Shown piece by piece: positions 42,845 to 52,139 of a stretch of 64,000 bases of DNA. Each line of letters opens with the position of its first letter. Position 1 is the first letter of the stretch. The stretch comes from Sphingomonas sp. Leaf230. Its GTDB lineage: Bacteria > Pseudomonadota > Alphaproteobacteria > Sphingomonadales > Sphingomonadaceae. The translations under genes were made by a program, and so were the position numbers. The notes under the pieces are model-generated. The model was given only the letters and a program-made list of their open reading frames with translations. It was not told the origin of the DNA and made no database searches. The stretch is from positions 984,464 to 1,048,463 of the forward strand of contig NZ_LMKW01000001.1 of assembly GCF_001421745.1 (NCBI RefSeq), written 5' to 3'.

Positions 42845-45369
42845 AACGCATCGCCCTCCTGCTCGCCGCCACCGCTGGCCTGTGCCGCGTGCCCGTCCAG
42901 GCGCAGACGACCACGCTCGCCGCCCCCACGCTCACCCCGCGCAATGATGGCGTCGAGGTTCGTGCGGGCGCGACGACCATGCGGATCACCGCGATAACCG
43001 ACGGCCTCGTCCGCGTGCGCGTCGCCAAGAACGGCGCGTTCGCCGAGGATGCGAGCTGGGCGGTGACGGCGGCGACCCGCAAGCAAACCGCCAAGGTGAA
43101 CGCAGCCCCCGACGGCTTCACTACCGCCAGCGTCCGCGTCCGCATCGGGGCCGGCGGCGCGATCACCTTCGAGACGCTCGACGGCAAGATCATCTCTGCC
43201 GATGCCGCCCCCGTCACGACCGACGGCAAGGCGTTCACGATCTCGAAGACGCTGCCGATCAGCGAGCATTTCTACGGCTTGGGCGACAAGACGCAGGGAC
43301 TCGACCGGCGCGGCCACGGCTTTGTCGACTGGAACACCGACGCGTTCGGGTTCAGCAGCGCGGACGATCCGATCTACAAGTCGATACCCTTCTTTATCGG
43401 CACCGGCGGTGCTGGCGGCAGCTACGGCATCCTGCTCGACAACACGTTCCGCACCTGGTTCGATTTCGGCCACCGCGATGCCGAGACGCTCTCGTTCGGC
43501 GGCCCCGACGGCCCGATCGACTATTACTTCATCGCCGGGCCATCGATGGCGGAGGTCACGCGCCGCTATGCCGACCTGACCGGCCACGCCCCGCTCGCAC
43601 CGAAATGGGCGCTCGGCTACCAACAGTCGCGCTACAGCTATGGTAGCGCCGACGAGGTCCGCCAGATCGCCACCCGCCTGCGCAGCGATCGCGTGCCGAC
43701 CGACGTGATCTGGCTCGACATCGGCTATCAGGATCGCAACCGCCCCTTCACCACCGACGCCAAGACCTTCCCCGACCTGCCCAAGCTCGCCAGCGAGATG
43801 AAGGCTGACGGGATCAAGCTGGTCGCGATCACCGATCTTCACATCGCCGCGGTCGAGCAGGGCTATGCGCCCTACCAGAGCGGGATGAAGGCCGACGCGT
43901 TCATCAAGAACGCCGATGGCAGCCCCTATGTCGCGCCGGTCTGGCCCGGCCCGTCGGTGTTCCCCGACTTCACCAAGACCGCCGCGCGGACCTGGTGGGG
44001 GCAGCAGTACAAGGGCTTCCTAGATGCCGGGATCGCAGGGTTCTGGAACGACATGAACGAGCCGGCGATCTTCGAGACGCCGACCAAGACGATGCCGCTC
44101 GACACCCGCCACCGCATCGACAGCGACGATTTCGCCGCGCGGATCACCGATCACCGCGAGGCGCACAATGTTTACGGCATGCTCAACACGCGCGCGACGT
44201 TCGACGGCCTGCAAAAGCTCCGCCCCGACGAGCGCCCGTTCGTGATGACCCGTGCGAGCTATGCCGGCGGGCAGCGTTATGCGGTCACCTGGACCGGCGA
44301 CAACAGCGCGACCTGGGATCACCTGAAGCTGTCGGTGCAGCAGATCATCAACCTCGGCCTGTCGGGCTTCGGCTACAGCGCCGCCGACGTCAGCGGCTTT
44401 GCAGGCGGCCCGAGTCCCGATCTCCTCACCCGCTGGACCGAGATCGGCGCGTTCACGCCGGTGTTCCGCAACCATTCGGCGACCGGCACGCCGCGCGTCG
44501 AGCCCTGGGTAGACGGCCCCGACCATCTCGCGATCCGCCGCCGCTTCATCGAGGAGCGCTATCGCCTGATGCCGTATTTCTACGCACTGGCGGACCAGAA
44601 TGCGCGGTTCGGCGATCCGATCATGCGCCCGGTGTTCTACGATTACCCGGCCGCCACGACTGCGTCGTGCGACCAGTCGATGGCGTTCACGCTCGGCAAG
44701 TCGCTGCTGATCGCACCGCCGCCCAAGCCGGAATCGCCGCAGACCTACGACGTCTGCCTCCCCGCTGGCGGCTGGTACGATTACTGGACCGGCCAGCGCG
44801 TCGGCACGCCAGAACCCGCCGCCGCCGGCCCGATCCAGTCCGCAACGCAGGCAGTCCCGACCGCGCGCACGCTCGGCGACCGCGTGACCGAGACGCCTCG
44901 GCTCGACCGCCTGCCCGTGTTCGTCCGCGCCGGCACGATCCTGCCCCGCCAGCCCCTGGTCCAGAGCACGAGCGAAACCCCGAACGGCCCGCTGCGGCTC
45001 GACGTCTATCCCGGCGCGGATTGCCAGGGCACGCTCTACGAGGATGACGGCCGCACGCTGGCGTACACCCGCCGCGGCTATTTTCGCCAGACGGTGCGCT
45101 GCACGATCACGCCGACCGGCCTGTCGATCGACTTCGCCAAACCCGAGGGTGGGTTCAAGCCATGGTGGAAGAGCATTGCGATCACCGTCCACGGTTGGGA
45201 TGGTGCTGGCACCGCCAGGATAAAGGGTAAGCAGACCAATGTCGCTCAAGACGCAGCAACTGGAACGTCGACCTTGGTCGTTCCATCGATGAATATTGCC
45301 GGGGTGGTGCACTTGGAAGGACGGCAGGTGGCGATCGGACAAGCGCCGAAAACCATTTCGCTGCGGTGA
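42841..45369 (+). CDS. Alpha-glucosidase (GH31), secreted
   Basis: An 842-residue enzyme from ATG 42841 (ATGA overlap). The signal peptide MKRIALLLAATAGLCRVPVQ ends near QAQ. The GH31 nucleophile Asp404 lies in GFWNDMNEP and the acid/base Asp487 in WTGDNSATW. The N-terminal beta-sandwich (to about residue 250), the (beta/alpha)8 barrel with IWLDIGYQD, and C-terminal beta-domains are all recognisable. It cleaves terminal alpha-1,4- or alpha-1,6-linked glucose in the periplasm. It is the last gene of the operon that starts at 33354. The gene-free stretch behind it has no clear terminator. Confidence 0.95.
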   Translation: MKRIALLLAATAGLCRVPVQAQTTTLAAPTLTPRNDGVEVRAGATTMRITAITDGLVRVRVAKNGAFAEDASWAVTAATRKQTAKVNAAPDGFTTASVRVRIGAGGAITFETLDGKIISADAAPVTTDGKAFTISKTLPISEHFYGLGDKTQGLDRRGHGFVDWNTDAFGFSSADDPIYKSIPFFIGTGGAGGSYGILLDNTFRTWFDFGHRDAETLSFGGPDGPIDYYFIAGPSMAEVTRRYADLTGHAPLAPKWALGYQQSRYSYGSADEVRQIATRLRSDRVPTDVIWLDIGYQDRNRPFTTDAKTFPDLPKLASEMKADGIKLVAITDLHIAAVEQGYAPYQSGMKADAFIKNADGSPYVAPVWPGPSVFPDFTKTAARTWWGQQYKGFLDAGIAGFWNDMNEPAIFETPTKTMPLDTRHRIDSDDFAARITDHREAHNVYGMLNTRATFDGLQKLRPDERPFVMTRASYAGGQRYAVTWTGDNSATWDHLKLSVQQIINLGLSGFGYSAADVSGFAGGPSPDLLTRWTEIGAFTPVFRNHSATGTPRVEPWVDGPDHLAIRRRFIEERYRLMPYFYALADQNARFGDPIMRPVFYDYPAATTASCDQSMAFTLGKSLLIAPPPKPESPQTYDVCLPAGGWYDYWTGQRVGTPEPAAAGPIQSATQAVPTARTLGDRVTETPRLDRLPVFVRAGTILPRQPLVQSTSETPNGPLRLDVYPGADCQGTLYEDDGRTLAYTRRGYFRQTVRCTITPTGLSIDFAKPEGGFKPWWKSIAITVHGWDGAGTARIKGKQTNVAQDAATGTSTLVVPSMNIAGVVHLEGRQVAIGQAPKTISLR

Positions 45370-45822
45370 TACGATTAGCAGTTCGCTAAGGACGGCCGGC
45401 GTGTCCAGGAGGTGGGAATCGGAGTTTTCGACGTCCCACCCATCGATAACGCCAGCAGCCGGTAGCGTCCTTTGAGCACGTCACGACGATCTCATTGTTC
45501 ACCGGCGGCCAGGCAATCGCTTGGGATCGCTTGACGGCGCGTATAGTATGCTCGCTCGACCACCAGACTATGTCGTGGTGGCGAGCCGGACCGGGAAGAT
45601 CAAACGGTAGCCCCCTAGTCGGGAAGCCCCGTAGGTCGAGTGATCGACGCTCGGTGGACCGTAGTTGACCGCGAGCGATAGCTTAAGAACGCGGTTAGCG
45701 AGGGCGGCGCGGTCCAATTGAATATGCCGCCTCGCGCAAAAATTCTCGTGCTTGCAGATCCATTGCCGAACCTAGCGGCGCATCGATCGATTTCGTAGGA
45801 TCTTGCGACCGCACCTACCCGA
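45370..45822. other. Gene-free interval between GH31 and flotillin genes
   Basis: No frame here has a plausible start, codon pattern and family resemblance. An imperfect stem (GCTCG and CCACCA against TGGTGG and CGAGC, with a five-base bulge) lies around 45552-45590 and may mark transcript ends; no T-run follows. The two flanking genes are convergent, so no promoter is required here. Confidence 0.5.
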
Positions 45823-47559
45823 TCAGGCCGGCGGGTTGCCCAATCCGCCGTTGAGTGCAGCGGGATGTTTGTGGGCATCGGTGGCGGAGACTCGGGCTGG
45901 CGCCGCATCCGCGCTGCTCCCGGCGAGCATGCCGTTCAACGAACTGCCGGTCATGCCGAGTTCCGCCATCAGGCCATCGATGAGCGGGCCGCCGACGCGG
46001 TAGCGCATCGCCGCCGCGACCGCGGCATCGGCGAGGTTGCCTTGGCCGCCGCCGGACGCGCCGTCGCTGCCGCCGTCGCCGTGTAGCCCTCGCGCGTCGA
46101 GAATGCTGATCTTGTCGATGTTTTCCATCGGCTTGCTCGCGGCAGCGATGATCGCGGGCAGCGCTTCGAGCATCGCGCGCCGGATCAGCAACGCCGTCTG
46201 CGCATCGCTCAACAGGTTGGTCGCCTCGTTGAGCGATGCCTGACCTGCGGCGTCGACCTTGAACGCCGCCTCGCGCCCTTCGGCACGCGCCTTTTCGGCG
46301 TCGGCTTCGGCAGTCGCTTCGGTGCGCAGGGCGCTCGCGCGAGCCTCTGCCGCTTCCTTCTCGGCGGTCGCGGCGACGGTTATGCCGACGGCCTCTTCCT
46401 GCGCGCGCTGGGTGGCGGCGATCACGGCGACGTTCTTGTTGCGGTTGGCGATTTCGGTCGCCTTGGCGGTGGCGACGCTTTCCTCGGCGCGGACGGCGAG
46501 CGCGCGGGCCTCGTTGGCGGCGGCGGTCGCGGTCGATTCCTCTTCGGACTTCTGCGCGGTCTGCACAGCCGTCGTGATGCGAGCGATCTCGATGGTGCGG
46601 TCGCGCTCGATCGTTGCGGTCTGGATCGCGCCGTCGCGGGCGATCGTCGCGGTCTGGATCACCTTGTCGGCTTCGGTCTGCGCGACGGTCTGCGCCTGGC
46701 TGGCGGTGATGCGGGCGATCTCGGCGAGACGGGTCTGCTCGGCTTCGGCGGTGGCGATCGCGGTCGCCTGCTCGGCGCGACGGGCGGACAGCGTCTGCTC
46801 CTGCGTCAGCCGGGCCTGTTCCGCGGCCTGCGCGATTTCGAGCGACTGGTTGTTGGCGTCGAGGTTACGCTGCTCGATCTCGACGCGGTTGGTGGCGACG
46901 ATGTCGTTGCGGATCTTCTTGCGCTCCTCGATCGTCCGCGTGAGCACGGTCAGCCCCTCGGCATCGAATGCGTTGTTCTCGTTGAAATGCTCGAACGCGG
47001 TCTGATCGAAATGCGTGATACTGACCGATTCGAGCTGAAAGCCGTTCATGTCCAGATCGGTCATCAGCGCCTCCTGCACCTTCTGGATGAAGTCGGCGCG
47101 GTTGGCGTGGAGGTGCTCCATCGTCATCGTCGCGGCGACCGATCGCAGCGCGGAGACGAGCTTGCCGTCGAGCAGCGACTTCACCGCATCGGGGCTATTG
47201 ACCGAATCGCCGAGCGTCTGTGCAGCGGCGGCGATCGACTCCGCGTCGGGTTTCACCTTGATATGGAACAGCCCGACGACGTCGACACGCAGTTTGTCGA
47301 GCGTGATAAGCGCATCCTTGTTAAGGCGCGACACCTCCAGCTTCACGGTCGTCAGGCGGACCTGCATCAATTCGTGGAGCACTGGGATGACCATGATGCC
47401 GCCGTTGAGCACCACCTTCTCGCCGCCGAAGCCGGTGCGGATCAGCGCCACGTCCTTGGTCGCGCGGCGGTAGAGCCGGGTTAGGATGATGCCGATCACC
47501 ACCAGTGCGAACAGCACGATACCGGCGTAGATCAGGACGTTCAGAAGCTGTGCGGGCAT
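45823..47559 (-). CDS. Flotillin family protein (YqiK-like)
   Basis: A 578-residue membrane-anchored scaffold from ATG 47559. One N-terminal helix (LIYAGIVLFALVVIGIILTR) is followed by an SPFH/band-7 domain (about residues 45-225) and a long Ala/Glu/Arg/Thr-rich coiled coil (about 225-440), the flotillin domain. The C-terminal tail is Gly/Ala-rich. This is the layout of E. coli YqiK. It assembles into large membrane rings thought to organise membrane proteins and fluidity. It starts 24 bases after the YqiJ-like gene, and the pair forms an operon as in other proteobacteria. Confidence 0.92.
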   Translation of the reverse strand: MPAQLLNVLIYAGIVLFALVVIGIILTRLYRRATKDVALIRTGFGGEKVVLNGGIMVIPVLHELMQVRLTTVKLEVSRLNKDALITLDKLRVDVVGLFHIKVKPDAESIAAAAQTLGDSVNSPDAVKSLLDGKLVSALRSVAATMTMEHLHANRADFIQKVQEALMTDLDMNGFQLESVSITHFDQTAFEHFNENNAFDAEGLTVLTRTIEERKKIRNDIVATNRVEIEQRNLDANNQSLEIAQAAEQARLTQEQTLSARRAEQATAIATAEAEQTRLAEIARITASQAQTVAQTEADKVIQTATIARDGAIQTATIERDRTIEIARITTAVQTAQKSEEESTATAAANEARALAVRAEESVATAKATEIANRNKNVAVIAATQRAQEEAVGITVAATAEKEAAEARASALRTEATAEADAEKARAEGREAAFKVDAAGQASLNEATNLLSDAQTALLIRRAMLEALPAIIAAASKPMENIDKISILDARGLHGDGGSDGASGGGQGNLADAAVAAAMRYRVGGPLIDGLMAELGMTGSSLNGMLAGSSADAAPARVSATDAHKHPAALNGGLGNPPA

Positions 47560-47583
47560 GAAACCCTCCCCGGTTATGCGTGG

Positions 47584-48204
47584 TTAGATCGACCGCAGAA
47601 GCGTGTTGGCTTCGGGCAGTGCGTAGAAGAGTTTGCCGTCCCGGCGGACGATCAGCGCGGTCTCGCCGGCGGCGATCGTGTCGGTGTCGTCGTGCGGCTC
47701 GACCATGATGAAATGCGCCTGGCCGTGCTGGTCGACGATCTTCGCGCGGGCGGGCGATCCGCGGCGGGCGGTACCTTCGAGGATCGTACCGCGGCGCCGG
47801 AGGAAGTCGTCGGTCGAGATCACGCTGGTCTCGAAGCCGGGCATGATCCGGGCGAGGCCGTTGGCGGCGAGCGTGTTGAGCAGGCTGCCGGCGATCAATG
47901 CGCCGCCCGAGGCGAGGCCCCAGTGCAGCGGGGCGCCGGCCAGCGCGGTCGCGCCCTGCTGGATGGCAATCCCGGCCAGCGTGAAGCAGCCAAGCAGTGA
48001 GGTCAGCCAGATCAGGATCGGCAGTTCATGGCCGAGCCCGAGCCAGTCGAGCACGCTGCCGCCATCCGCTTCGGCATGGACGTCCGCGTGGAGATCGAGA
48101 TGCCCGAGCCCAAGGCCGATCGCCTCGATCAGCCCGATCCCGATCATCACGACGAACGCGATCGCGAACGGCGCGTAAGCCGGCGTCAGGAAGATCGCGA
48201 ACAT
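47584..48204 (-). CDS. YqiJ-like inner-membrane protein with OB-fold domain
   Basis: A 206-residue protein. ATG 48204 (MFAIFLTPAYAPFAIAFVVM) is the natural start; the longer frame upstream adds no membrane or family sequence. It has about four hydrophobic segments (residues 7-30, 60-85, 95-115, 125-140) and a soluble C-terminal OB-fold-type domain (RRGTILEGTARRGSPARAKI, then AAGETALIVRRDGKLFYAL). This is the YqiJ/NfeD-like partner that accompanies flotillins; the OB domain is thought to bind or regulate the scaffold. Gene order YqiJ-YqiK with a 24-base gap supports both calls. Confidence 0.88.
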   Translation of the reverse strand: MFAIFLTPAYAPFAIAFVVMIGIGLIEAIGLGLGHLDLHADVHAEADGGSVLDWLGLGHELPILIWLTSLLGCFTLAGIAIQQGATALAGAPLHWGLASGGALIAGSLLNTLAANGLARIMPGFETSVISTDDFLRRRGTILEGTARRGSPARAKIVDQHGQAHFIMVEPHDDTDTIAAGETALIVRRDGKLFYALPEANTLLRSI

Positions 48205-48339
48205 AGGCCGTAGCGCAGGTGAGGACTCGGGTTCTGCATCGACGAACGCGTAGCGGACAGACGACAACGCTTCGTTACGAAACGCCGGCCGATCCGGTCT
48301 TTGCACTCCATGCGTCGATGCCCCCCGGACCGAGGCTAG

Positions 48340-48465
48340 CTCTACGCCGAGGCGTTCGCAACGCGGGCTAAGCGAAAACCGGCCCAGGTTCAGACGATCG
48401 CAAGCCTGCTCGGCAACCTGACCTGGGTTATCGTGGGCTTGCTGGTCGCCGGGCTGCTCGGTTAG
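48340..48465 (+). pseudogene. Possible C-terminal remnant of a small membrane protein
   Basis: Between the YqiJ-like gene (48204) and the glycosyltransferase stop (48586) the only protein-like stretch is an open segment without a start codon, after a TAG at 48337-48339. It reads YAEAFATRAKRKPAQVQTIA and then SLLGNLTWVIVGLLVAGLLG before TAG 48465: a basic helix followed by one membrane helix. The hydrophobic pattern looks real, yet no ATG, GTG or TTG precedes it in frame, so I read it as a decayed or frameshifted gene. The rest of the 48205-48585 gap shows nothing I can support. Confidence 0.3.
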
Positions 48466-48585
48466 AAACTGTTCGGCCGTTCGACCGAAGTCTCGGATGA
48501 TGCGGCATGATCAGCTCCGGCAGAGCAGTGCTTCCCACTTGACCTCGTCCGTGGGCGTAGTCGTCGGACACCGCCGGCTTCTCCG

Positions 48586-50016
48586 TCAAGCGCGCTGCTC
48601 AAGCGCGGTCCGGGTCTGTGCGCTCCAGGTCTGACCGCCGCGCAGAAAGGCGTACCAGCCATAGATCGCGCCCGCGTGACGCAACAGCTGGAAGCTGAAC
48701 GGTTCGGCGATCGCGGCGACGATCGCGGGGCCGAGGTTCAAACCTTCGCGCTGCCCGGTCCAGCGTTTGTAGATGCGGAGCGACCAGAGGTGGAAGCTCA
48801 GGTCGATCGCGATCTTGGCGATCATCACGAGCAGGATCGGGAAGGCGAGCGTGTAGCGACCGGTGACGACGAGCCCGATCAACACGGCAAAGGCTGCCAG
48901 CCCGTAGATCGGCTGCACCGTATCGAGCGCCTTCACCGGGAGCATCCGCGTACCCAGCCGCCCGTAACGCGCGTTGCCGACCATGTCCCGGTTCCAGTGC
49001 TGTGTCTGCAGAAAGCCGCCGAACCAGCGCTGTCGCTGCTTCAGGAAGGCGGTGATGCTGGCGGGCGCATCGGTTCGGGCCAGCGCGCCACCGACGACCC
49101 GCACCGTCCAGTGCAGCCCGGCGTCATGGGCATGGCGGTGCAGCCGGTGGATCAGTTCGTAATCCTCCACCATGCAATCGGGATCGAAACCGCCGACCGT
49201 CAGCACCGCATCGCGCCGGAACGCCGCGAAGGCGCCCGATATCAGCAACAGTCCGTCGATCCGCATCCACGCGTCGCGCGACAGGAAGTTACGGACATAT
49301 TCGTAGGACTGGAACCACTCGAATATCCGACCGCTCACACTTGGACCGCAGATCGGTGCCAGCACCCCGGTGGCCGCCACCAGCTCGGGCTCCGCTGCAA
49401 AGGCGGCACGCAGCGCCGCGATCGAGCCGGGCTCGATCAAGGTGTCGGCATCCACGGTCAGCACCACGTCCGTCGCGATCCGCTCGAGCGCGGCATTGAG
49501 CGCGCGCGCCTTGCCGCCGTGCGGCAGGCGGAGCCACTGAAGCCGGGTGCGCCCAATCTCGATCTCGACGAGTTCTCCGAGTGGTGGCGTCGCCAACGCA
49601 TAGCCCGCCGCCATGGCGGACGGCGTATCGTCGCTCGATCCGTCGTCGGCGATCAGGATCGCCTCGGGTGGTTGGTCCTGGGCAAGGAGCCGGTCGATCG
49701 CCAGCCGGATCACGCCTGCCTCGTTATGCGCGGCGACGATCACACCGAAGCTCGGCTGCACGCCGCTCGGGGCCGGCGTCGCGGTCTGCGCGAGATGGCG
49801 GATCTGCCACGCTGTAAATACGAGCAGTGCCGTGTCGTACAGGATGTACGCGATCCCGACCGACCAAATGGCGAGTCCCTGGCGCAGAAACGCCTGCGCG
49901 ATCAGCACGACGAACACCAGCGGGGCGGCCAAGCCGATCAGCCGGCTCGCCAGCGGGATCGGCCGTGGCGACAGACGCGGCGACTGTGCGGTAAAGATTG
50001 CCGAGAGGGATTGCAT
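48586..50016 (-). CDS. Family 2 glycosyltransferase (BcsA/IcaA/NodC-like)
   Basis: A 476-residue inner-membrane enzyme from ATG 50016. Two N-terminal helices (about residues 25-70) precede the catalytic domain. The processive GT2 motifs are all visible: IADDGSSDDT near 120-130, VDADT near 190 (first metal-binding Asp pair), VEDYELIHRLHRH near 282 and QRQRWFGG near 330. Three or four helices follow (residues 345-450). The polymer product cannot be read; a polysaccharide such as poly-N-acetylglucosamine or a glucan is likely. It lacks neighbouring polysaccharide genes. It starts 95 bases from the divergent cytochrome b561 gene. Confidence 0.9.
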   Translation of the reverse strand: MQSLSAIFTAQSPRLSPRPIPLASRLIGLAAPLVFVVLIAQAFLRQGLAIWSVGIAYILYDTALLVFTAWQIRHLAQTATPAPSGVQPSFGVIVAAHNEAGVIRLAIDRLLAQDQPPEAILIADDGSSDDTPSAMAAGYALATPPLGELVEIEIGRTRLQWLRLPHGGKARALNAALERIATDVVLTVDADTLIEPGSIAALRAAFAAEPELVAATGVLAPICGPSVSGRIFEWFQSYEYVRNFLSRDAWMRIDGLLLISGAFAAFRRDAVLTVGGFDPDCMVEDYELIHRLHRHAHDAGLHWTVRVVGGALARTDAPASITAFLKQRQRWFGGFLQTQHWNRDMVGNARYGRLGTRMLPVKALDTVQPIYGLAAFAVLIGLVVTGRYTLAFPILLVMIAKIAIDLSFHLWSLRIYKRWTGQREGLNLGPAIVAAIAEPFSFQLLRHAGAIYGWYAFLRGGQTWSAQTRTALEQRA

Positions 50017-50110
50017 CGACCAGCGCCTAACGCTCGCTTGCTGAACGCGCTATTGCGGAATGTGTCGAGAACCGGGAATCGGCGCGAGGTGGTGGAGCGG
50101 ATTGCAGCGG

Positions 50111-50680
50111 ATGAATAGTAGATACACAGGCGTCGCCATCGCCTTCCACTGGCTCGTCGCACTGGGGATCGTCATCAACTTGACCCTGCCCTGGCTTTGG
50201 CCACACCTTGCCGACGACCGCGTGCGCCCCGCGATCGACCTGCACAAGTCGGTCGGGATCACGATCCTCGGCCTAGCGATCATGCGCCTGCTCTGGCGGC
50301 TTACGCATCGGCCTCCCGAGATGCCCAGCGGTTATCAAAAATGGGAAATCGGCGCGGCCCATGTGACCCACTGGCTGCTGTACGCGCTGATATCTGCGAT
50401 GCCGCTGACCGGCTGGATCATGGACTCGGCGTACAAGGACGCCGCGACCCACCCGATGTTCCTGTTCGGACTGTTCGAATGGCCGCGGATCGGCACGATA
50501 TTGAGCCTACCGCCTGCCACGCGAGACGCCGTCCACGATGGTTTCGGCGCATCGCACGTCTACCTGTCCTACCTGCTCTATACTCTGGTCGCGTTTCACA
50601 TCGGCGGCGCGCTCAAACATGAATGGATCGATCGCCACCGCGAACTGCGCCGCATGATGCCAGTTTGGCGACGACACTGA
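50111..50680 (+). CDS. Cytochrome b561 family protein
   Basis: A 189-residue protein from ATG 50111 (MNSRYTGVAIAFHWLVALGI). Four membrane helices carry the haem-ligating histidines: FHW near residue 13, LHKSVG near 54, THWLLYALI near 96 and FHIGGALKHEW near 167. It belongs to the YodB/CybB group, which oxidises quinol and passes electrons to a periplasmic or superoxide partner. The frame extends upstream to 50060, but the b561 pattern begins at 50111. It is divergent from the glycosyltransferase gene, and no partner reductase is adjacent. Confidence 0.9.
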   Translation: MNSRYTGVAIAFHWLVALGIVINLTLPWLWPHLADDRVRPAIDLHKSVGITILGLAIMRLLWRLTHRPPEMPSGYQKWEIGAAHVTHWLLYALISAMPLTGWIMDSAYKDAATHPMFLFGLFEWPRIGTILSLPPATRDAVHDGFGASHVYLSYLLYTLVAFHIGGALKHEWIDRHRELRRMMPVWRRH

Positions 50681-50891
50681 GGGAAGCCTGCGAAGCATAC
50701 GCCTCGCAGCAAGACCTGCCATACCCATTGGCGGACATTCACGCCCTGACTTTCCACTCGCGAAGGACGTGATGGAAGGAAAGCGGACGTTCGCTGCCGA
50801 TGTCGACGGCCTCGCGCACTATCGGAAGAAGTTCAGCCATTTGCCCTGCCGTGCCGCTCCGGGCTAGGGCGCGACGCGCAGGAGATCATTC

Positions 50892-51989
50892 ATGAAAACA
50901 GCGCCGGTTGCCATTCTCTATCAAGCGCTTCCGCCACCGTTGATCGACGGATTGCGGGAGGACGCAAAGCCGGGCGGATATTCGGATGGCGGCGCCGATA
51001 TCGCTTTCGCATTGCGGACGGCAGGCGTGGATGTGGTCACGCCCAGCTCCTCGCCCGACCCTGCCAAGGCGCTCGACTGGGTATTCCCGGACACGGTCGA
51101 GGGCATCCGTAGCGCAGGCGCTGCGGGCGCATCGGTCCTGTGGGCGAACACGGTCCTGTTCGAAGGACATCCGCTGGAGACGGCGATGGCCGACTTCGAC
51201 ATCGTCGGGCAGATCCCCGCCGCAATGTAGGCGTTCGACGACAAGTTCGAGACCAACCAACTCCTTGCCGAAGCTGGCCTGCCGGTAGCGCGATCGTTTC
51301 TGCTGTCCGGCACGGGCAAGGAGAACGTCTGTGCGCTGGCCGATGTCGAGCAGGCGTGTGCTTCCCGCGGCATGTCCTTTCCGATGATCGTCAAGCCGGT
51401 ACGCGGACGTGGCAGCCAGGGCGTAACCCTGGTGGAAAACCTCGGCGATTTGCGCGATGCCGCGACTGCGCTGATCGAGGCTGCCACCTTCGGCGACATG
51501 CTGATGGTGGAGGAGTTTCTTGGCGGTGACGAGATGACCGTCACCATCATGCCGCCCGCGTCCCCGCGTCCGGACGGTTCGCGGGCACCGGCGCACTGGG
51601 CGTTGCCGCCCGTGTACCGCTTCGATCAGCGTGGCGGCATAGCGCCGTATAATGGCGACGTTCCGGTTACAGCCAACAGCGTCGCGATCGGCCCCGATCG
51701 GCTGCGCGATCCCGCAATCGCGGCGATGATCGATAGCTGTGTAGCGGCGGCCGCGCTGGTCGACGCTCGCACCGCGATCCGGATCGATTGCCGGGCCAAT
51801 CGCGATGGTATTTTCAAATTGTTCGACCTCAACATGAAACCCAACATGACGGGGCCGGGCAGGCCGGGGCGCGAAGATCAGGACTGCCTGTCGGCGATCG
51901 CCGCCCGCGCCGAGGGGTGGAGCTATATGGATCTTTTGCAGGCGATGCTTGCTGCCAAATGGAGGTTCGATTCCTCTCCCGAGGCTTAG
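50892..51989 (+). pseudogene. ATP-grasp family ligase gene interrupted by an in-frame TAG at 51228-51230
   Basis: One continuous frame runs from ATG 50892 (AGGAG upstream) to TAG 51989 except for a single TAG after residue 112. The first part, YQALPPPLIDGLREDAKPGG, is a pre-ATP-grasp domain; the second contains FETNQLLAEAGLPVARSFLL, PMIVKPVRGRGSQGVTLVEN, the ATP-grasp lysine and glycine-rich loop, GDMLMVEEFLGGDEMTVTI, and IRIDCRAN...LFDLNMKPNMT, the metal-binding Glu/Asn-like end. With the stop ignored it makes a D-alanine-D-alanine-ligase-like protein of 365 residues. The two halves keep the same frame, so this is a point nonsense mutation, perhaps of CAG or TGG. The 211-base gap upstream (50681-50891) shows no gene I can support. 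Confidence 0.85.
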
Positions 51990-52048
51990 CGATTCTATTG
52001 GCGTGGCTTGCTAATACCTTGGCGAAACGCTCGCACGATCTGCTCTGA

Positions 52049-52077
52049 TTGACATGCCCACATGACATTTCTGTCAT
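52049..52077 (+). promoter_or_regulatory. Candidate promoter with overlapping palindrome before the caa3 operon
   Basis: TTGACA (52049-52054) is a consensus -35. Seventeen bases on lies TGTCAT (52072-52077), a weak -10, which is also the second arm of a perfect palindrome ATGACA-TTTC-TGTCAT (52062-52077). The start codon of the first operon gene follows 63 bases later. A dyad over the -10 region is where a regulator would act; redox or oxygen control is plausible, but no cognate regulator is adjacent. Confidence 0.4.
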
Positions 52078-52139
52078 TTTGGGTTTACGCAGCCCTGCCA
52101 GCCGGTTTAGGGGATGCCCTTCAAAAGGGTGGCAAGGTG

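Noticed and set aside
45552..45590. Rho-independent terminator after the GH31 gene
   Set aside because: The stem contains a five-base bulge and is not followed by a T-run.
50772..50870. Short frame (about 31 codons, GTG/ATG start) before the ATP-grasp gene
   Set aside because: No ribosome site, no hydrophobic or domain pattern, and a length expected by chance.
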